Shown: positions 52,045 to 61,817, numbered from the stretch's first letter. The stretch: DNA of 64,000 nucleotides from Paenibacillus sp. JZ16 (GCF_015326965.1 NZ_CP017659.1:496001-560000), one strand, 5' to 3'. The notes: generated by a model from the letters alone, not told the origin. Numbers and translations are program-made.

Positions 52045-52845
52045 TTAAGTAACATTGTGACCACTCGTCCGGTTGAACCTCGATTGAAAGGGAAGGATCG
52101 AGCTCACCAGTGACTTTACATATTCGCTCTTCGCACACATAAAGTGGTTGCAATCAAGCTCTTCAATAATGACCCCATCCCTCAGAAAGGCTAAGCGATT
52201 ACATAAATAGGCTACGGCTTGCAGATCATGCGCTATGAATAAATATGTTAATTGAAACTCCCTCTGGAGCTCCTTTAAGAGAGATAAAATTTGAGATTGC
52301 ACAGAAACGTCGAGCGAGCTAATGGCTTCATCCAAAACAAGATAGCGCGGCCGTGTGGTCAAGGCACGCGCTATGCATACACGTTGCAACTGTCCACCGC
52401 TTAGCTCATGCGGATACTTCTTTAGATAGTCAAGGGGCAACTCTACCCGCTCCATCAGCTCTGCAATAATCGCTTCATGGTCGGCATGAGCGTTTTTGCC
52501 GCTTCGTAGCATATAGAGTGGTTCCTCGATAATTTGCCGCAAGGTCCAGTTCGGGTTGACAGAGGTGCGATAATCCTGGAACACGACACTGAATTTCCCT
52601 TTGTTTTGCTTAAGCCACTTTTTATGTGGCACGCCATCTATCCGAATGGTCCCGCCATCACTGGTTTCTAATCCAAGTAGGATCCGGGATAACGTGCTTT
52701 TACCGCTGCCGCTCTCCCCTACAATGCCCAGACAGTCTCCATCGTTCAAATGAAAGCTGACGTCGGTCAGTACATGCTTTTGGGTGTGATTCCGCAGCCC
52801 ACGGTCAGCCTTATAGCTTTTCTGAAGATTCTCCACCGTAATCAT
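52045..52845 (-). CDS. nikE: ABC transporter ATPase (NikE/CntF-like)
   Basis: 266 residues from ATG 52845, overlapping the previous gene by 35 bases. Walker A GIVGESGSGKSTLSRILLG, signature HELSGGQLQRVCIARAL, Walker B YLVLDEAISSLDVSVQ with D-E-A-I, and H-loop LFIAHDLQAVAYL: the NikE/OppF half of a nickel/peptide importer. Last gene of a five-gene transporter set. Confidence 0.88.
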   Translation of the reverse strand: MITVENLQKSYKADRGLRNHTQKHVLTDVSFHLNDGDCLGIVGESGSGKSTLSRILLGLETSDGGTIRIDGVPHKKWLKQNKGKFSVVFQDYRTSVNPNWTLRQIIEEPLYMLRSGKNAHADHEAIIAELMERVELPLDYLKKYPHELSGGQLQRVCIARALTTRPRYLVLDEAISSLDVSVQSQILSLLKELQREFQLTYLFIAHDLQAVAYLCNRLAFLRDGVIIEELDCNHFMCAKSEYVKSLVSSILPFQSRFNRTSGHNVT

Positions 52846-53662
52846 ACTCTTGGATCCCCCCGCTATGCATTGTGTTCATAAAGCTATCTGAAAGCTGCAG
52901 GCGCGTGCTAACTAAATATTGGGTGTAGGCATGTTTAGGCTCATTAAAAACATCAGTGACCGAGCCCTGTTCCAACACTTCTCCTTCTTTCATGACGATA
53001 ACGCTGTCGGCCAACCGCTGCACAACTCCCAGGTCGTGGGAGATGAGGATCAGTGTGGTACCCGTCATTTCCTTTAAGGACTGAAATTGATTGACGACTT
53101 CCAATTGATTAATGGAGTCTAGAGCTGTTGTAGGCTCATCCGCAATAATAATGTCCGGCTTCAGCACAAGAGCAATCGCAATCATACAGCGTTGAAGCAT
53201 CCCACCGGACAGCTCATGAGGATAACTCTTATAAACGGCAAGCGAATCCGGGAAATTCAATTTTTTCAAGCTTTCCAAACTCAATCGCTCAGCTTCTCTT
53301 CTGGATACCCTCAATACCTGCATAAAAGTTTGTTTCATCTGGAAGCCCATTTTCTCAATAGGATTGAAAGCCGTCATTGCATCCTGAAGAATCATCTTGA
53401 TTTTTTGACCCCGAATGGACCTCCGCTGTTTTTCGTTGTCCTTCAAAATGTTGCGGCCCTCGAAAATAATCTCTCCTTCAGATTGTATCCAGCGGGGATT
53501 TACACCTAAAATTTCCCGAACAGTCATCGTCTTTCCACTGCCGCTCTCCCCAACAATACCAAGGCAAGAATTTTTTTGCACCGAGAAGGATGCATCTTTT
53601 ACAATTCTTCTTTGGGTCTTGAGATCAACAATATTAAGATGCTTAACGGTCAGTATGGTCAC
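52811..53662 (-). CDS. nikD: ABC transporter ATPase (NikD/CntD-like)
   Basis: 283 residues from GTG 53662 (GGGAGG upstream). Walker A GIVGESGSGKTMTVREILG, signature HELSGGMLQRCMIAIAL, Walker B IIIADEPTTALDSINQL, H-loop LILISHDLGVVQRL. Pairs with the NikE-like ATPase. Overlaps nikC-like by 20 bases. Typical of the OppD/NikD subfamily. Confidence 0.88.
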   Translation of the reverse strand: MTILTVKHLNIVDLKTQRRIVKDASFSVQKNSCLGIVGESGSGKTMTVREILGVNPRWIQSEGEIIFEGRNILKDNEKQRRSIRGQKIKMILQDAMTAFNPIEKMGFQMKQTFMQVLRVSRREAERLSLESLKKLNFPDSLAVYKSYPHELSGGMLQRCMIAIALVLKPDIIIADEPTTALDSINQLEVVNQFQSLKEMTGTTLILISHDLGVVQRLADSVIVMKEGEVLEQGSVTDVFNEPKHAYTQYLVSTRLQLSDSFMNTMHSGGIQEYDYGGESSEKL

Positions 53663-54545
53663 TTACCATCTTCCTCCCTTCACCCAAGCGGAATAGCTTG
53701 CGTTGTTGCTTCGGGCTTGCCATGTAGGATTTCGAGTTCATGGCCTGCTGCAGACTGTCACCGAGAAAATTTAGCGCGACGATGACAAGCAGAATGGTAA
53801 TACCGGCAGGGATCATCTGCCAGGGATGGGTGAACAACACATTCTTCGCTTCATTCAGCATCATTCCCCATTCAGGAGCAGGAGGTTGCACGCCCAATCC
53901 AAGAAAGGAAAGGGACGAAATACTTAGAATCACCCAGCCCATCTCTAGGGTCGAATGTGTGGTTACTTCACCGGAGATCCCGGGAACAATATGCTTTCTC
54001 ATAATATAGATTGGAGAAGCCTGATGGACTTGAGCGAACTTCACATAGTTTTTTGATCGATACTGCTGAACGCTGCTATAGATCATCCGTGTATACCAGG
54101 CCCACTTGGACAAAATATTCGCAATCACGATATTCATAATCCCGGGTCCCAATATGCCGATAATAGCCAGAATCATCACCTCTGACGGGAAGGACAGCAT
54201 AGCGTCGCAGAAACGCAAAATGACTTCCCGGACTCTTCCGTTCGAATAGCCGGCTAGAATTCCAAATGCGACCCCGGAAAAAATCGTCACACTCATAGCC
54301 AGTAGAGCATAAAAGAACGTGGTGCGTATGCCGAATAAAATCCGTGAATATAAGCATCTTCCCAGATGATCAGTCCCGAGCGGGTACTCTGCGCTTGGCA
54401 TGGCAAGCTTCATATCCACCTGAAGTAAGGTCGGATCATGCGGAGCAATTAGAGGGGCGAAGATCCCAGCAAGGCAGACCACGCCCAAAAATATCAAGCA
54501 AGTGATACCCAGCTTATCCTGTTGAAGACGCTTGAAAAAACTCAT
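53643..54545 (-). CDS. nikC: ABC transporter permease (NikC-like)
   Basis: Start ATG 54545 (GGAGG upstream), overlapping the nikB-like stop as ATGA. About 300 residues with six membrane spans and the EAA loop (AQVHQASPIYIMRKHIVPGI). N-terminal HDPTLLQVDMKLAMPSAEYP then LGTDHLGRCLYSRILFGIRT is the OppC/NikC signature. Confidence 0.9.
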   Translation of the reverse strand: MSFFKRLQQDKLGITCLIFLGVVCLAGIFAPLIAPHDPTLLQVDMKLAMPSAEYPLGTDHLGRCLYSRILFGIRTTFFYALLAMSVTIFSGVAFGILAGYSNGRVREVILRFCDAMLSFPSEVMILAIIGILGPGIMNIVIANILSKWAWYTRMIYSSVQQYRSKNYVKFAQVHQASPIYIMRKHIVPGISGEVTTHSTLEMGWVILSISSLSFLGLGVQPPAPEWGMMLNEAKNVLFTHPWQMIPAGITILLVIVALNFLGDSLQQAMNSKSYMASPKQQRKLFRLGEGRKMVSDHTDR

Positions 54546-55474
54546 TTGGCTTCCCTCCGCAAACGTGGATCTATCATCACGACCACAATATCTACCAATA
54601 AATTGCAAACGATAAATAAGACGGCCATCATCAGAATATAAGCCTGGATCACAGGATAATCCGAGTTAAAAATAGCCTTGACGCATAAACGACCTATGCC
54701 GGGCCAGGCAAATATATTTTCAACAACAACAGTCCCAGCAATCAGACGCGGAATAGACATGCCGAACGCGGTAAGAGCCGATTGGATCGAATTGGAAAAC
54801 ACTTTCCACATTACAGTGCTCTGTTTGAGTCCGCGCAGCTTGGCATAAAGAATGAAATTTTCTTGCGTATTTTGAATCATATTATTGCGTATCAGTCTGA
54901 CATAGGTGGATAAAAAGGTTAGTGACAAGGTGACGGCCGGCAAGATAATGGATGAAGGACCATTCTTCCCGCTTGTCGGAAGCCACCCCAGATAAACCGA
55001 AAAAGACCACATGAGCAGCAAGCCGATCCAGAAGCTTGGCATCGCTGACAGCAAAAAGATGAAGCCCCGCAAAAAACGATCCTGCCATCTATTCTCGAAG
55101 ATGCTGCAGATTATCCCGATGGAAACGCTGAAAAGGACAATAATTATAAGTGTAGCCCCCGCTAATTCAAGCGTTGGAGGAATCGCTTGACGCATCTCTT
55201 CCAATACAGGCTTTTTATTGACGTAGCTGGTACCCAAATTCCCTTGAAAGCTGTCCATAATCCAGTTTTTATATCGGATAAGAAAAGGATCGTCAAGTCC
55301 GAGCTCTTCGCGCATGCTCTGGACCACTTCCTCGGTCGGGGTAATCTGATTTACACGCAGAGCAATCTCTGCCGGATCACTAGTTCTTAAATTAATTAGA
55401 ATGAACGCCATGAAGGTAACCAGCAGCAGGAGCGGAACGGTACCTGCTATGCGTTTTATTACATACTGTATCAT
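54542..55474 (-). CDS. nikB: ABC transporter permease (NikB-like)
   Basis: 310 residues from ATG 55474. OppB/NikB type: IKRIAGTVPLLLLVTFMAFI at the N-terminus, MREELGLDDPFLIRYKNWIM in the first loop, LRGLKQSTVMWKVFSNSIQS as the EAA loop, and SDYPVIQAYILMMAVLFIVC near the end. Lies 19 bases after the binding-protein gene. Confidence 0.9.
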   Translation of the reverse strand: MIQYVIKRIAGTVPLLLLVTFMAFILINLRTSDPAEIALRVNQITPTEEVVQSMREELGLDDPFLIRYKNWIMDSFQGNLGTSYVNKKPVLEEMRQAIPPTLELAGATLIIIVLFSVSIGIICSIFENRWQDRFLRGFIFLLSAMPSFWIGLLLMWSFSVYLGWLPTSGKNGPSSIILPAVTLSLTFLSTYVRLIRNNMIQNTQENFILYAKLRGLKQSTVMWKVFSNSIQSALTAFGMSIPRLIAGTVVVENIFAWPGIGRLCVKAIFNSDYPVIQAYILMMAVLFIVCNLLVDIVVVMIDPRLRREAK

Positions 55475-55492
55475 AAAGGACTCACTCTCTGC

Positions 55493-57076
55493 TTACTCAA
55501 AATACATGAGCTCAAACGGGATTTCATATTGCGATACATTGAAGGAAACGCCCTTAAGCTGTTCGGCATGAATCGCTTTGACAACTGAATAAGTCAACGG
55601 CAGATACACAGCCTCTTCATTCACATAGCTGAATATTTGCTCATATTTCTCCGCCCGCGCAGTTTCGTCCTGCTCAACGAGAACATCACTGATCGTTTGG
55701 TCCAGCCATTTCTTCTTTTCCAGACCTGCCTGAGCCTGATAATCACCATGCGAAGGCACACGCCAGGTTGACACATAGGTTTGTGGATCATAAGGCAAGC
55801 CCCAGGATAAAGAGTATTGCAAATCGAAATCACCGGATTTTTGACGGTCGAAATAGGCTTGCTTTTCTTCACCCAACAGTTCAAGCTCAACGCCAATCGC
55901 TTTGAGATCATTTTGCATCGATTCCCCAATCGTTTTCTCCTGCGCATTATCAGAATTATAGGACAGCATCAGGTTAAGCCTTTTCCCATCCTTATAACGG
56001 TAGCCATCGTCTGATTTTGCCCACCCTGCTTGATCCAGCAAAGCTTCGGCCTTCTGGGTGTCGTAGGAACGAACCTTAAGCTCAATGTTGGCGTACGGAG
56101 TGGATTTAGACATTAGGACATCCGCAATTTGCTCCGTGTCGTTGAGAATGCCGGTCGCGATCGTTTTTTTGTTAATGGCATATTGCAATGCCTCGCGAAC
56201 CAGTTTGTCAGAAGTTGCTTCTCGCTTGCTGTTCAGCAATATCGAGCGCGAACCGGATGGCGGACTGATCTTCGTTACATACTTGCCCTCGTCTTGCAGG
56301 GAGGAGAAGGCATTAGCATCTAGCATGTCGCCGTCCGCGCCAAATATGAGATCAATCTCGCCGTTCTGCAGAGCAAGTAGAATCGTCTGGTGATCCGGCA
56401 TGACCTTCCAACGAACATGCTGAATCTTCGGTTTATCTCCCCAATAGTTCTCATTGACACTAAACAACGCGTATTGATTGTCTTTATGCTCGGCCAATAT
56501 ATAGGGTCCCGTGCCTGCATAACCATTGACGCCATTCGCTGTTGTTCCGTCGATGAAACATTTAGGGGAGATCATTCGGAAAGGACGCGTAAGCCCCAAC
56601 TCCTCCAACGTCGGATAATATGGTGTTTTTAGTGTCAAGGAAAACGTATATTCATCGACAACTTTAGTTGAATCAATAACCTGCACCAGATTCAGCCAGG
56701 CATTCTTCTCATAGTTGGCTACGACGACATCAATATTTTTCTTGACGGCCTCCGCATTGAACGGTTCACCATCGCTGAATTTGATGTTTTTTCTTAAATG
56801 GAACGTATAGGTCAAACCATCCTCCGAGATCTCCCATTTCTCAGCAAGCTTGGGTTTAACGCCCTCCGGTGTATTCATAACCAGAGATTCAAAAACCATA
56901 TTTTGTGCAGCGAGTTCGCCACCTGTCAGATGCGGATTAATATCGCGAATATCTTTGGTGCTGGCAAAGACTAGTTCGTTCTTGTCCACTGCTGCAGGGT
57001 TGCTCTTGGTAGCCTGGCTGCAGCCTGTTAATACAATCAGTAACGTAAACATAGCAAGTAAAAGTTTCTTTTTCAT
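55493..57076 (-). CDS. nikA: Nickel/metallophore-type ABC substrate-binding lipoprotein (NikA/CntA-like)
   Basis: 527 residues from ATG 57076 (AGGAGG upstream). Lipobox LLIVLTGCSQ. SBP_bac_5 fold close to NikA along its length: DIRDINPHLTGGELAAQNMV, RPFRMISPKCFIDGTTANGV, GTGPYILAEHKDNQYALFSV, LNSKREATSDKLVREALQYA, RVPSHGDYQAQAGLEKKKW. NikA/CntA proteins bind nickel, cobalt or zinc through a chelator. A Zur-like box ahead of the operon argues for a zinc role. Confidence 0.88.
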   Translation of the reverse strand: MKKKLLLAMFTLLIVLTGCSQATKSNPAAVDKNELVFASTKDIRDINPHLTGGELAAQNMVFESLVMNTPEGVKPKLAEKWEISEDGLTYTFHLRKNIKFSDGEPFNAEAVKKNIDVVVANYEKNAWLNLVQVIDSTKVVDEYTFSLTLKTPYYPTLEELGLTRPFRMISPKCFIDGTTANGVNGYAGTGPYILAEHKDNQYALFSVNENYWGDKPKIQHVRWKVMPDHQTILLALQNGEIDLIFGADGDMLDANAFSSLQDEGKYVTKISPPSGSRSILLNSKREATSDKLVREALQYAINKKTIATGILNDTEQIADVLMSKSTPYANIELKVRSYDTQKAEALLDQAGWAKSDDGYRYKDGKRLNLMLSYNSDNAQEKTIGESMQNDLKAIGVELELLGEEKQAYFDRQKSGDFDLQYSLSWGLPYDPQTYVSTWRVPSHGDYQAQAGLEKKKWLDQTISDVLVEQDETARAEKYEQIFSYVNEEAVYLPLTYSVVKAIHAEQLKGVSFNVSQYEIPFELMYFE

Positions 57077-57109
57077 GAATCCTCCTGAATATAATTGTAG
57101 TAGATGTAA

Positions 57110-58414
57110 TTAAGATGAGTATATCGACCGCTGTACTCTCCCGGTGTACATGGAGGTACAAACCGTACGCATCAAATGAAAGATAACGAAAGACAGCCAT
57201 ATGCCGTGACTACCCCACGACAACCCTGCTATCCAGTTAACGGGAATGTAGATGAGCAGCGATATAAAGATGCCGTTGCGAATGGCCCAAGCCTGTGTTA
57301 CCCCTGAAAATATGCCTTCCAGTTGCAACCCCCAAACACCGGCTATACTGTATAGCGCGATCCAAAACATATGTTCCCGCACGGCCAACCGTACCTGTAG
57401 GTCGCCCGTAAACCATGACACAAAGTCTAACGGATCAACGATGAGCACAAGCCCCATTAACACGGCAAAGAGCGCTCCCCAGACTGCTGATAATTTCAAC
57501 GCATTCCGATAACCATTAATATTTCCTTCACCTGCAGCCTGTCCAGCAACAATGCTGGAGGCATTAGCCAAGCCACTGAACACATAGGCTAGCAAATAAT
57601 GGAGCTGCAGCAATATGGCGTTGGCTGCCAATACGGTTTCATCCATTCGAGCCGCTTGAACCATAAACAAGCTGGTCATCACCAATAAGCAAATCGTACG
57701 TAGGAAAAGGTCACGATTCACGATCACCATTTTTTTAATATGGCAAAGATCAAACAGTTCTCTGATCTGGAGATGAACTAGTGCGAATTGCTTGCTGTAT
57801 CGAATGATCACGAAGCCAATTGCTACACTGATTATTTCTGACACCAAGGTGGCAACTGCAATACCCGCAACTCCCCAGTCCAACTGCAAGGCTAACCATA
57901 TTCCAAAGAGCATATTTAGCACATTTGCGAACAATTGAGAAACCAAGGTCAATTTAACCTTCGACACCCCAATCAGCCAACCCGTAATGGTATAATTCAG
58001 AAGCGCGAAGGGAGCTCCCCAGATCCGTATGTCAAAATAGATTCCAGCTTGCTGGAGCACTGCATCGCTGCCCCCAATGAGGTGCATGGCAGCCAGCAAA
58101 ATGGGCTTTTGTGCCGCGATGAACACCACGCCTAACAAAATCGCGATCAGCAGAGGTCTGATGAAGGCATATGCAAGCTGCTCGTCGTGCTTGGCTCCAG
58201 CCGCTTGAGCCGTAAACCCGGTGGTGCTTACTCTTAAAAAACCGAATAGCCAATACAGGTTGTTAAATATTAATGTTCCCACAGCTACTCCACCAATATA
58301 GGACGGATCCCCCAAACGACCTGCAACGGCTGTATCAACCGCTCCCAGCAAGGGGACGGACAGACCGGTTATAATGAGAGGAATGGAGAGCTTAAGGTAC
58401 TGCCTGTGTGTCAT
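57110..58414 (-). CDS. MATE-family efflux protein (DinF-like)
   Basis: Start ATG 58414 with AAAGGAG upstream; about 434 residues and twelve membrane spans. DinF-type N-terminus LSIPLIITGLSVPLLGAVDT with AVAGRLGDPSYIGGVAVGTL, and LFGFLRVSTTGFTAQAAGAK. First gene of the operon with the nik-like transporter (33-base gap), preceded by two Zur-box-like palindromes. It might export a zinc chelator recovered by the ABC transporter; inference. Confidence 0.85.
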   Translation of the reverse strand: MTHRQYLKLSIPLIITGLSVPLLGAVDTAVAGRLGDPSYIGGVAVGTLIFNNLYWLFGFLRVSTTGFTAQAAGAKHDEQLAYAFIRPLLIAILLGVVFIAAQKPILLAAMHLIGGSDAVLQQAGIYFDIRIWGAPFALLNYTITGWLIGVSKVKLTLVSQLFANVLNMLFGIWLALQLDWGVAGIAVATLVSEIISVAIGFVIIRYSKQFALVHLQIRELFDLCHIKKMVIVNRDLFLRTICLLVMTSLFMVQAARMDETVLAANAILLQLHYLLAYVFSGLANASSIVAGQAAGEGNINGYRNALKLSAVWGALFAVLMGLVLIVDPLDFVSWFTGDLQVRLAVREHMFWIALYSIAGVWGLQLEGIFSGVTQAWAIRNGIFISLLIYIPVNWIAGLSWGSHGIWLSFVIFHLMRTVCTSMYTGRVQRSIYSS

Positions 58415-58427
58415 TTTAGCTCCTTTA

Positions 58428-58446
58428 TATGTAATTATTACGAAAT
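58428..58446. promoter_or_regulatory. Zur-box-like site 1
   Basis: TATGTAATTATTACGAAAT, close to the Bacillus consensus TCGTAATNATTACGA, 14 bases upstream of the MATE start codon. Confidence 0.65.
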
Positions 58447-58508
58447 TAAACACTGATGAATATCTATAGCCTTTACGCAAACCGTACAACCAGAAACTAT
58501 ACATATTT

Positions 58509-58525
58509 ATCGTAATTGTTACGAT
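58509..58525. promoter_or_regulatory. Zur-box-like site 2
   Basis: ATCGTAATTGTTACGAT, a perfect palindrome around the centre and an excellent Zur-box match; it lies where the MATE-nik operon promoter is expected. Confidence 0.8.
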
Positions 58526-58664
58526 TAGGATTATAATTTAGCTTTCTTTGAAATGTCAATGGAATAAAATAACTAAAATGGCCCACTCCGATCGATAGTG
58601 TTACCTTTTTCCCGTGACGAGCGGAAATGAACAGTGTATCCCCTTTTATTCGTACATTTTCAGT

Positions 58665-58700
58665 AAAAAAAGACAGCGTGATAATTCACTTCACGCTGTC
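58665..58700 (-). terminator. Terminator of rpmE2
   Basis: On the minus strand GACAGCGTG...CACGCTGTC followed by a seven-T run, 23 bases past the stop codon. Confidence 0.85.
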
Positions 58701-58722
58701 ACATATAGGCAGCCCTTTACGA

Positions 58723-58971
58723 CTACTTTTTATAACCTAATCGTTTCTTGAACTTATCGACGCGACCGCCGATCTCAGTATTTTTCTGTTTGCCTGTGAA
58801 GAAAGGGTGAGACGCGGAGCTCGAATCTACGCGGATCACAGGATAGGTATGACCGTCTTCCCATTCCATGGTTTCTGAAGAAGTCTTTGTGGAGGCGCTA
58901 AGAAATGTATAGCCTACGCTTGCGTCCAGAAATATGACTTTCTGAAAGTTGGGATGTATCCCTTTTTGCAT
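58723..58971 (-). CDS. rpmE2: Ribosomal protein L31 type B (zinc-independent)
   Basis: 82 residues from ATG 58971 with AGAGGAC upstream. L31 type B hallmarks: [40 protein letters not shown] and [12 protein letters not shown], without the CxxC zinc ligands of the normal L31. Under zinc shortage it replaces the zinc form in the ribosome. A Zur-box-like palindrome (59019-59035) precedes it. Complete. Confidence 0.95.
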   Translation of the reverse strand: MQKGIHPNFQKVIFLDASVGYTFLSASTKTSSETMEWEDGHTYPVIRVDSSSASHPFFTGKQKNTEIGGRVDKFKKRLGYKK

Positions 58972-59018
58972 CTGATGTCCTCTTCTTTCCGAGTCATTTG
59001 ACTCTTTGTTATTGCTTA

Positions 59019-59035
59019 TTCGTAAAAATTACGAA
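59019..59035. promoter_or_regulatory. Zur-box-like site 3 (rpmE2)
   Basis: TTCGTAAAAATTACGAA, an almost perfect palindrome matching the Zur consensus, 48 bases upstream of rpmE2. Confidence 0.8.
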
Positions 59036-59330
59036 ATACATCATAAATGAATAATAAAGTATTCATTTATATCTGTCAACTTTCAGGCTCGATGGTGATG
59101 GGAAAAACAACAACCTTAATATTTCACCCCGCCATCTAAAAAATAAGACTGTTCCATTACCTCCATCTCACTTAACTAGCGCAAATTACGATATGCCGTA
59201 TCAAAAACTTGCATCCATTTCACACAACATAAAACGGCGCTTACCACAAAAAGTATTTATTACACTATAAATCGAGAGAAACCCAAATGGAACGAAAGAT
59301 GTTGTCAATTGACTGCCATTCATGATTTAA
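59036..59330. other. Intergenic region between divergent Zur-type genes
   Basis: No gene; the outer parts hold the Zur-like boxes of rpmE2 and of the permease gene. Confidence 0.5.
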
Positions 59331-59349
59331 TGATAATTATTACGTATTA
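59331..59349. promoter_or_regulatory. Zur-box-like site 4 (permease)
   Basis: TGATAATTATTACGTATTA: matches the core AATNATTACG of the Zur box, weaker on the left half; 76 bases upstream of the permease start. Confidence 0.6.
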
Positions 59350-59424
59350 GGTGAAATACATATATGAAAATCGGTACATTATTCACACTTCTCCAGCAGC
59401 TGTCTATAAATAGGAGGAACTGTT

Positions 59425-60438
59425 TTGCGTAAGTGGCTTTCAAAGTCCGGACTCAATCTGGTATTTGTCGTAATCGTTCTAAGTATCATCTATGTTGCAT
59501 TATTTCCAGACGTCATCTCAAACTTAAGTTTTCCAGTCCCCGATATGGACAAAATCCAGACATTTAAAACGATGCTGATCAGCATCGTATTGGAGGCATT
59601 GCCATATATCCTGATCGGTGTATTTGTTTCGTCACTCATGCAGCTGTTCCTGTCAGAACAATGGATCGCTCGGTTCTGCCCGAAAAATCCGGTCCTCGGC
59701 ATTATATTCGCCTGTACACTCGGCATTCTTTTCCCGGTCTGTGAATGCGGCATGATCCCTATTGTGCGTAGACTCATGGTGATGGGGATGCCGCTTTATA
59801 TCGGGATTGTTTTTATACTGGTTGGACCGATCGTTAACCCTGTTGTTTATGCCTCAACGTACCAAGCCTTTCGTTTACAGCCAGAGATCGTCTATTCCCG
59901 AATGGGCCTGGCTTTGGTCGTTGGTTTGATCATCGGGCTTGTCGTCTATAAATTTGTATCGGGCAATCCATTGAAAAATGCTCAAACCGCCAGTCTCTCC
60001 AATGCAAATGAGGCTTCACACGGACAGTCCCAGAACAAATTCCTCTCCATGATGGATCATGCCGCTCACGAGTTTTTTGACATGGGGAAATATCTGATTA
60101 TCGGCTCCATTATAACGGCAGCTATTCAGTCATTTATCCCCAGAGAACTTCTCATTCAACTTGGACAAGGTGAGTTAAGCTCCCATCTGTTCATGATGGT
60201 ATTTGCCTTTATATTGTCGATTTGCTCTACTTCGGATGCTTTTGTAGCTTCTTCATTCCTGCAGACATTCTCCGCATCCTCTATCATCAGCTTCCTTGTT
60301 TTTGGGCCTATGGTAGATTTCAAGAGTACATTGATGCTGCTGTCTGTCTTCAACAAACGCTTTGTCATATTTCTGATCGTTCTTACAAGCGTTACCGTAT
60401 TTATTCTCTCGATTGCGCTTGGACAAATGATGTTCTGA
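59425..60438 (+). CDS. UPF0718/DUF318-type permease
   Basis: 337 residues from TTG 59425 with AGGAGG upstream. About eight membrane spans. Signatures: EALPYILIGVFVSSLMQLFL, LGILFPVCECGMIPIVRRLM (the conserved CEC...P), VGPIVNPVVYASTYQAF and ILSICSTSDAFVASSFLQTF (STSDAF). B. subtilis YcgR is a homologue. Paired with the next gene, a combination repeatedly found with zinc-regulated genes; precise transport role unknown. Confidence 0.88.
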   Translation: MRKWLSKSGLNLVFVVIVLSIIYVALFPDVISNLSFPVPDMDKIQTFKTMLISIVLEALPYILIGVFVSSLMQLFLSEQWIARFCPKNPVLGIIFACTLGILFPVCECGMIPIVRRLMVMGMPLYIGIVFILVGPIVNPVVYASTYQAFRLQPEIVYSRMGLALVVGLIIGLVVYKFVSGNPLKNAQTASLSNANEASHGQSQNKFLSMMDHAAHEFFDMGKYLIIGSIITAAIQSFIPRELLIQLGQGELSSHLFMMVFAFILSICSTSDAFVASSFLQTFSASSIISFLVFGPMVDFKSTLMLLSVFNKRFVIFLIVLTSVTVFILSIALGQMMF

Positions 60439-60454
60439 AGGAGAAGTGTATTAA

Positions 60455-61375
60455 GTGAAACATCAGCGAAATGAAGCCGTCCATTATTGGATACGGGCGA
60501 TCATCCTGCTCAGTTTTTTATGTTTTATTGTCTATCTCGTCAAGACGGGGACGTTAATGTATTATATTGCACCCAGAATGAAAATCTTTATCCAGTTAGC
60601 TGCAGTCGGGCTTTTTCTTCTCAGTGTTAGTCAATCATACCTGGCCATGCAAACTGCCCGAAAACGCAGTGTCATGTGTGAGTGCCAATGCAATCCGCCG
60701 AAATCCCTTAAATGGAATGTTGGGATTTATTCATTGTTCATCTTTCCGTTGCTGCTGGGAGTTCTCCTTCCCAATACCATCATGGCTAGTAATGTCGCTT
60801 CGATAAAAGGGATGAATTTAACCCCCGCTCGACTGGATGCGGAGTTGCAAAAAGACGTTCCGTCAGATGAACCCGAAGGAATGGATTCGTTCGATGCTGA
60901 ACAAGAAATTCCGATGGAACCTGAACCGTTTCCCGAATATGAGCATTTAGAGGACTTTGCGGAGTTTGGCAAGAAAATCAACGAGCTTCCTTATATCACC
61001 GTAAATGACACTGGTTTTATGGAATACCTGACAACTTTCAGTCTATACGCTGACGCTCTTACTGGAAAGAAAGTTGAGCTAACAGGGTTTGTCTATCGGG
61101 AACCCGATATGGCCGCTAATCAGTTTATCCTCTCCAGGTTGGCCGTCCAATGTTGTTCTGCTGACGCCACTCCCTACGGTATCATCGTTGAAGATGATGC
61201 TGCTGCCACTTTGCAGAAAGACACATGGGTTCAAATAACGGGAACAATCGGAAAAACAAACTACAATAATCTTGACGTCGTGAAAGTGGATGGAAAATAT
61301 ATTCAACGGATCGATGCTCCGGAGACTCCTTATGTCTACCCTTACGTTGACAATTTTAACAACCTACTGGATTAG
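60455..61375 (+). CDS. TIGR03943-family (YcgQ-like) membrane protein
   Basis: 306 residues from GTG 60455 with AAGGAGAAG upstream, 16 bases after the permease. Four N-terminal membrane spans, VMCECQCNPPKSL between the second and third, an acidic linker, then an outside domain ending in KKVELTGFVYREPDMAANQF, LSRLAVQCCSADATPYGIIV and DTWVQITGTIGKTNYNNLDV. The RLAVQCCSADA motif is characteristic. Works with the permease, probably in metal or small-molecule export/insertion. Confidence 0.88.
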   Translation: MKHQRNEAVHYWIRAIILLSFLCFIVYLVKTGTLMYYIAPRMKIFIQLAAVGLFLLSVSQSYLAMQTARKRSVMCECQCNPPKSLKWNVGIYSLFIFPLLLGVLLPNTIMASNVASIKGMNLTPARLDAELQKDVPSDEPEGMDSFDAEQEIPMEPEPFPEYEHLEDFAEFGKKINELPYITVNDTGFMEYLTTFSLYADALTGKKVELTGFVYREPDMAANQFILSRLAVQCCSADATPYGIIVEDDAAATLQKDTWVQITGTIGKTNYNNLDVVKVDGKYIQRIDAPETPYVYPYVDNFNNLLD

Positions 61376-61412
61376 TAATACCGGTAAATTGATCATCTAT
61401 CATTTGAAATAC

Positions 61413-61455
61413 ACTAAAAACGAGCCCTTAGAGAATTTCTCGAAGGCTCGTTATA
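61413..61455 (+). terminator. Terminator after the permease pair
   Basis: AACGAGCCCTTAGAGAATTTC... GGCTCGTT, stem of eight pairs and more, followed by ATACGTTTATT. Confidence 0.6.
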
Positions 61456-61523
61456 CGTTTATTATTTGAAGGAAGGTTGGTGCCCGGCCACAACCTTTCA
61501 ATAAAGCACAGATATAATATATT

Positions 61524-61775
61524 CTATCTACTCTGTATTGACATCCCACATTTCCGCTGTTTTTTTTGACGTTTAAGCCTATAACCTCCATTAACGCCAG
61601 AAGTCGATTCAACCATTCCGGCCTTAACCAGGTTAGATAGTATTTTAGATAAGTATGATGGTGATACTCGCTGCTTTTCAGCGAGTTGCTGAACCCCTAC
61701 TGGTTTGTCTAGAGGTGATATACTTAGAAACAACATCGTATGAAGAGCATAATTCGTCGCCTTGGAAAATTTCAT
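61524..61775 (-). pseudogene. Rrf2-family regulator, truncated
   Basis: From ATG 61775: MKFSKATNYALHTMLFLSIS, QQLAEKQRVSPSYLSKILSN and GMVESTSGVNGGYRL, the Rrf2 winged helix. In an eight-A run just after it the frame is lost (KRQKKQRKCGMSIQSR). Even with one base removed the frame ends after TAEMWDVNTE. The dimerisation helix and any Cys cluster are missing, so it is a broken regulator. Confidence 0.75.
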
Positions 61776-61817
61776 TTAATCACCACTGGTTTCGTATTTG
61801 ACGAAATCGCATCAGAT

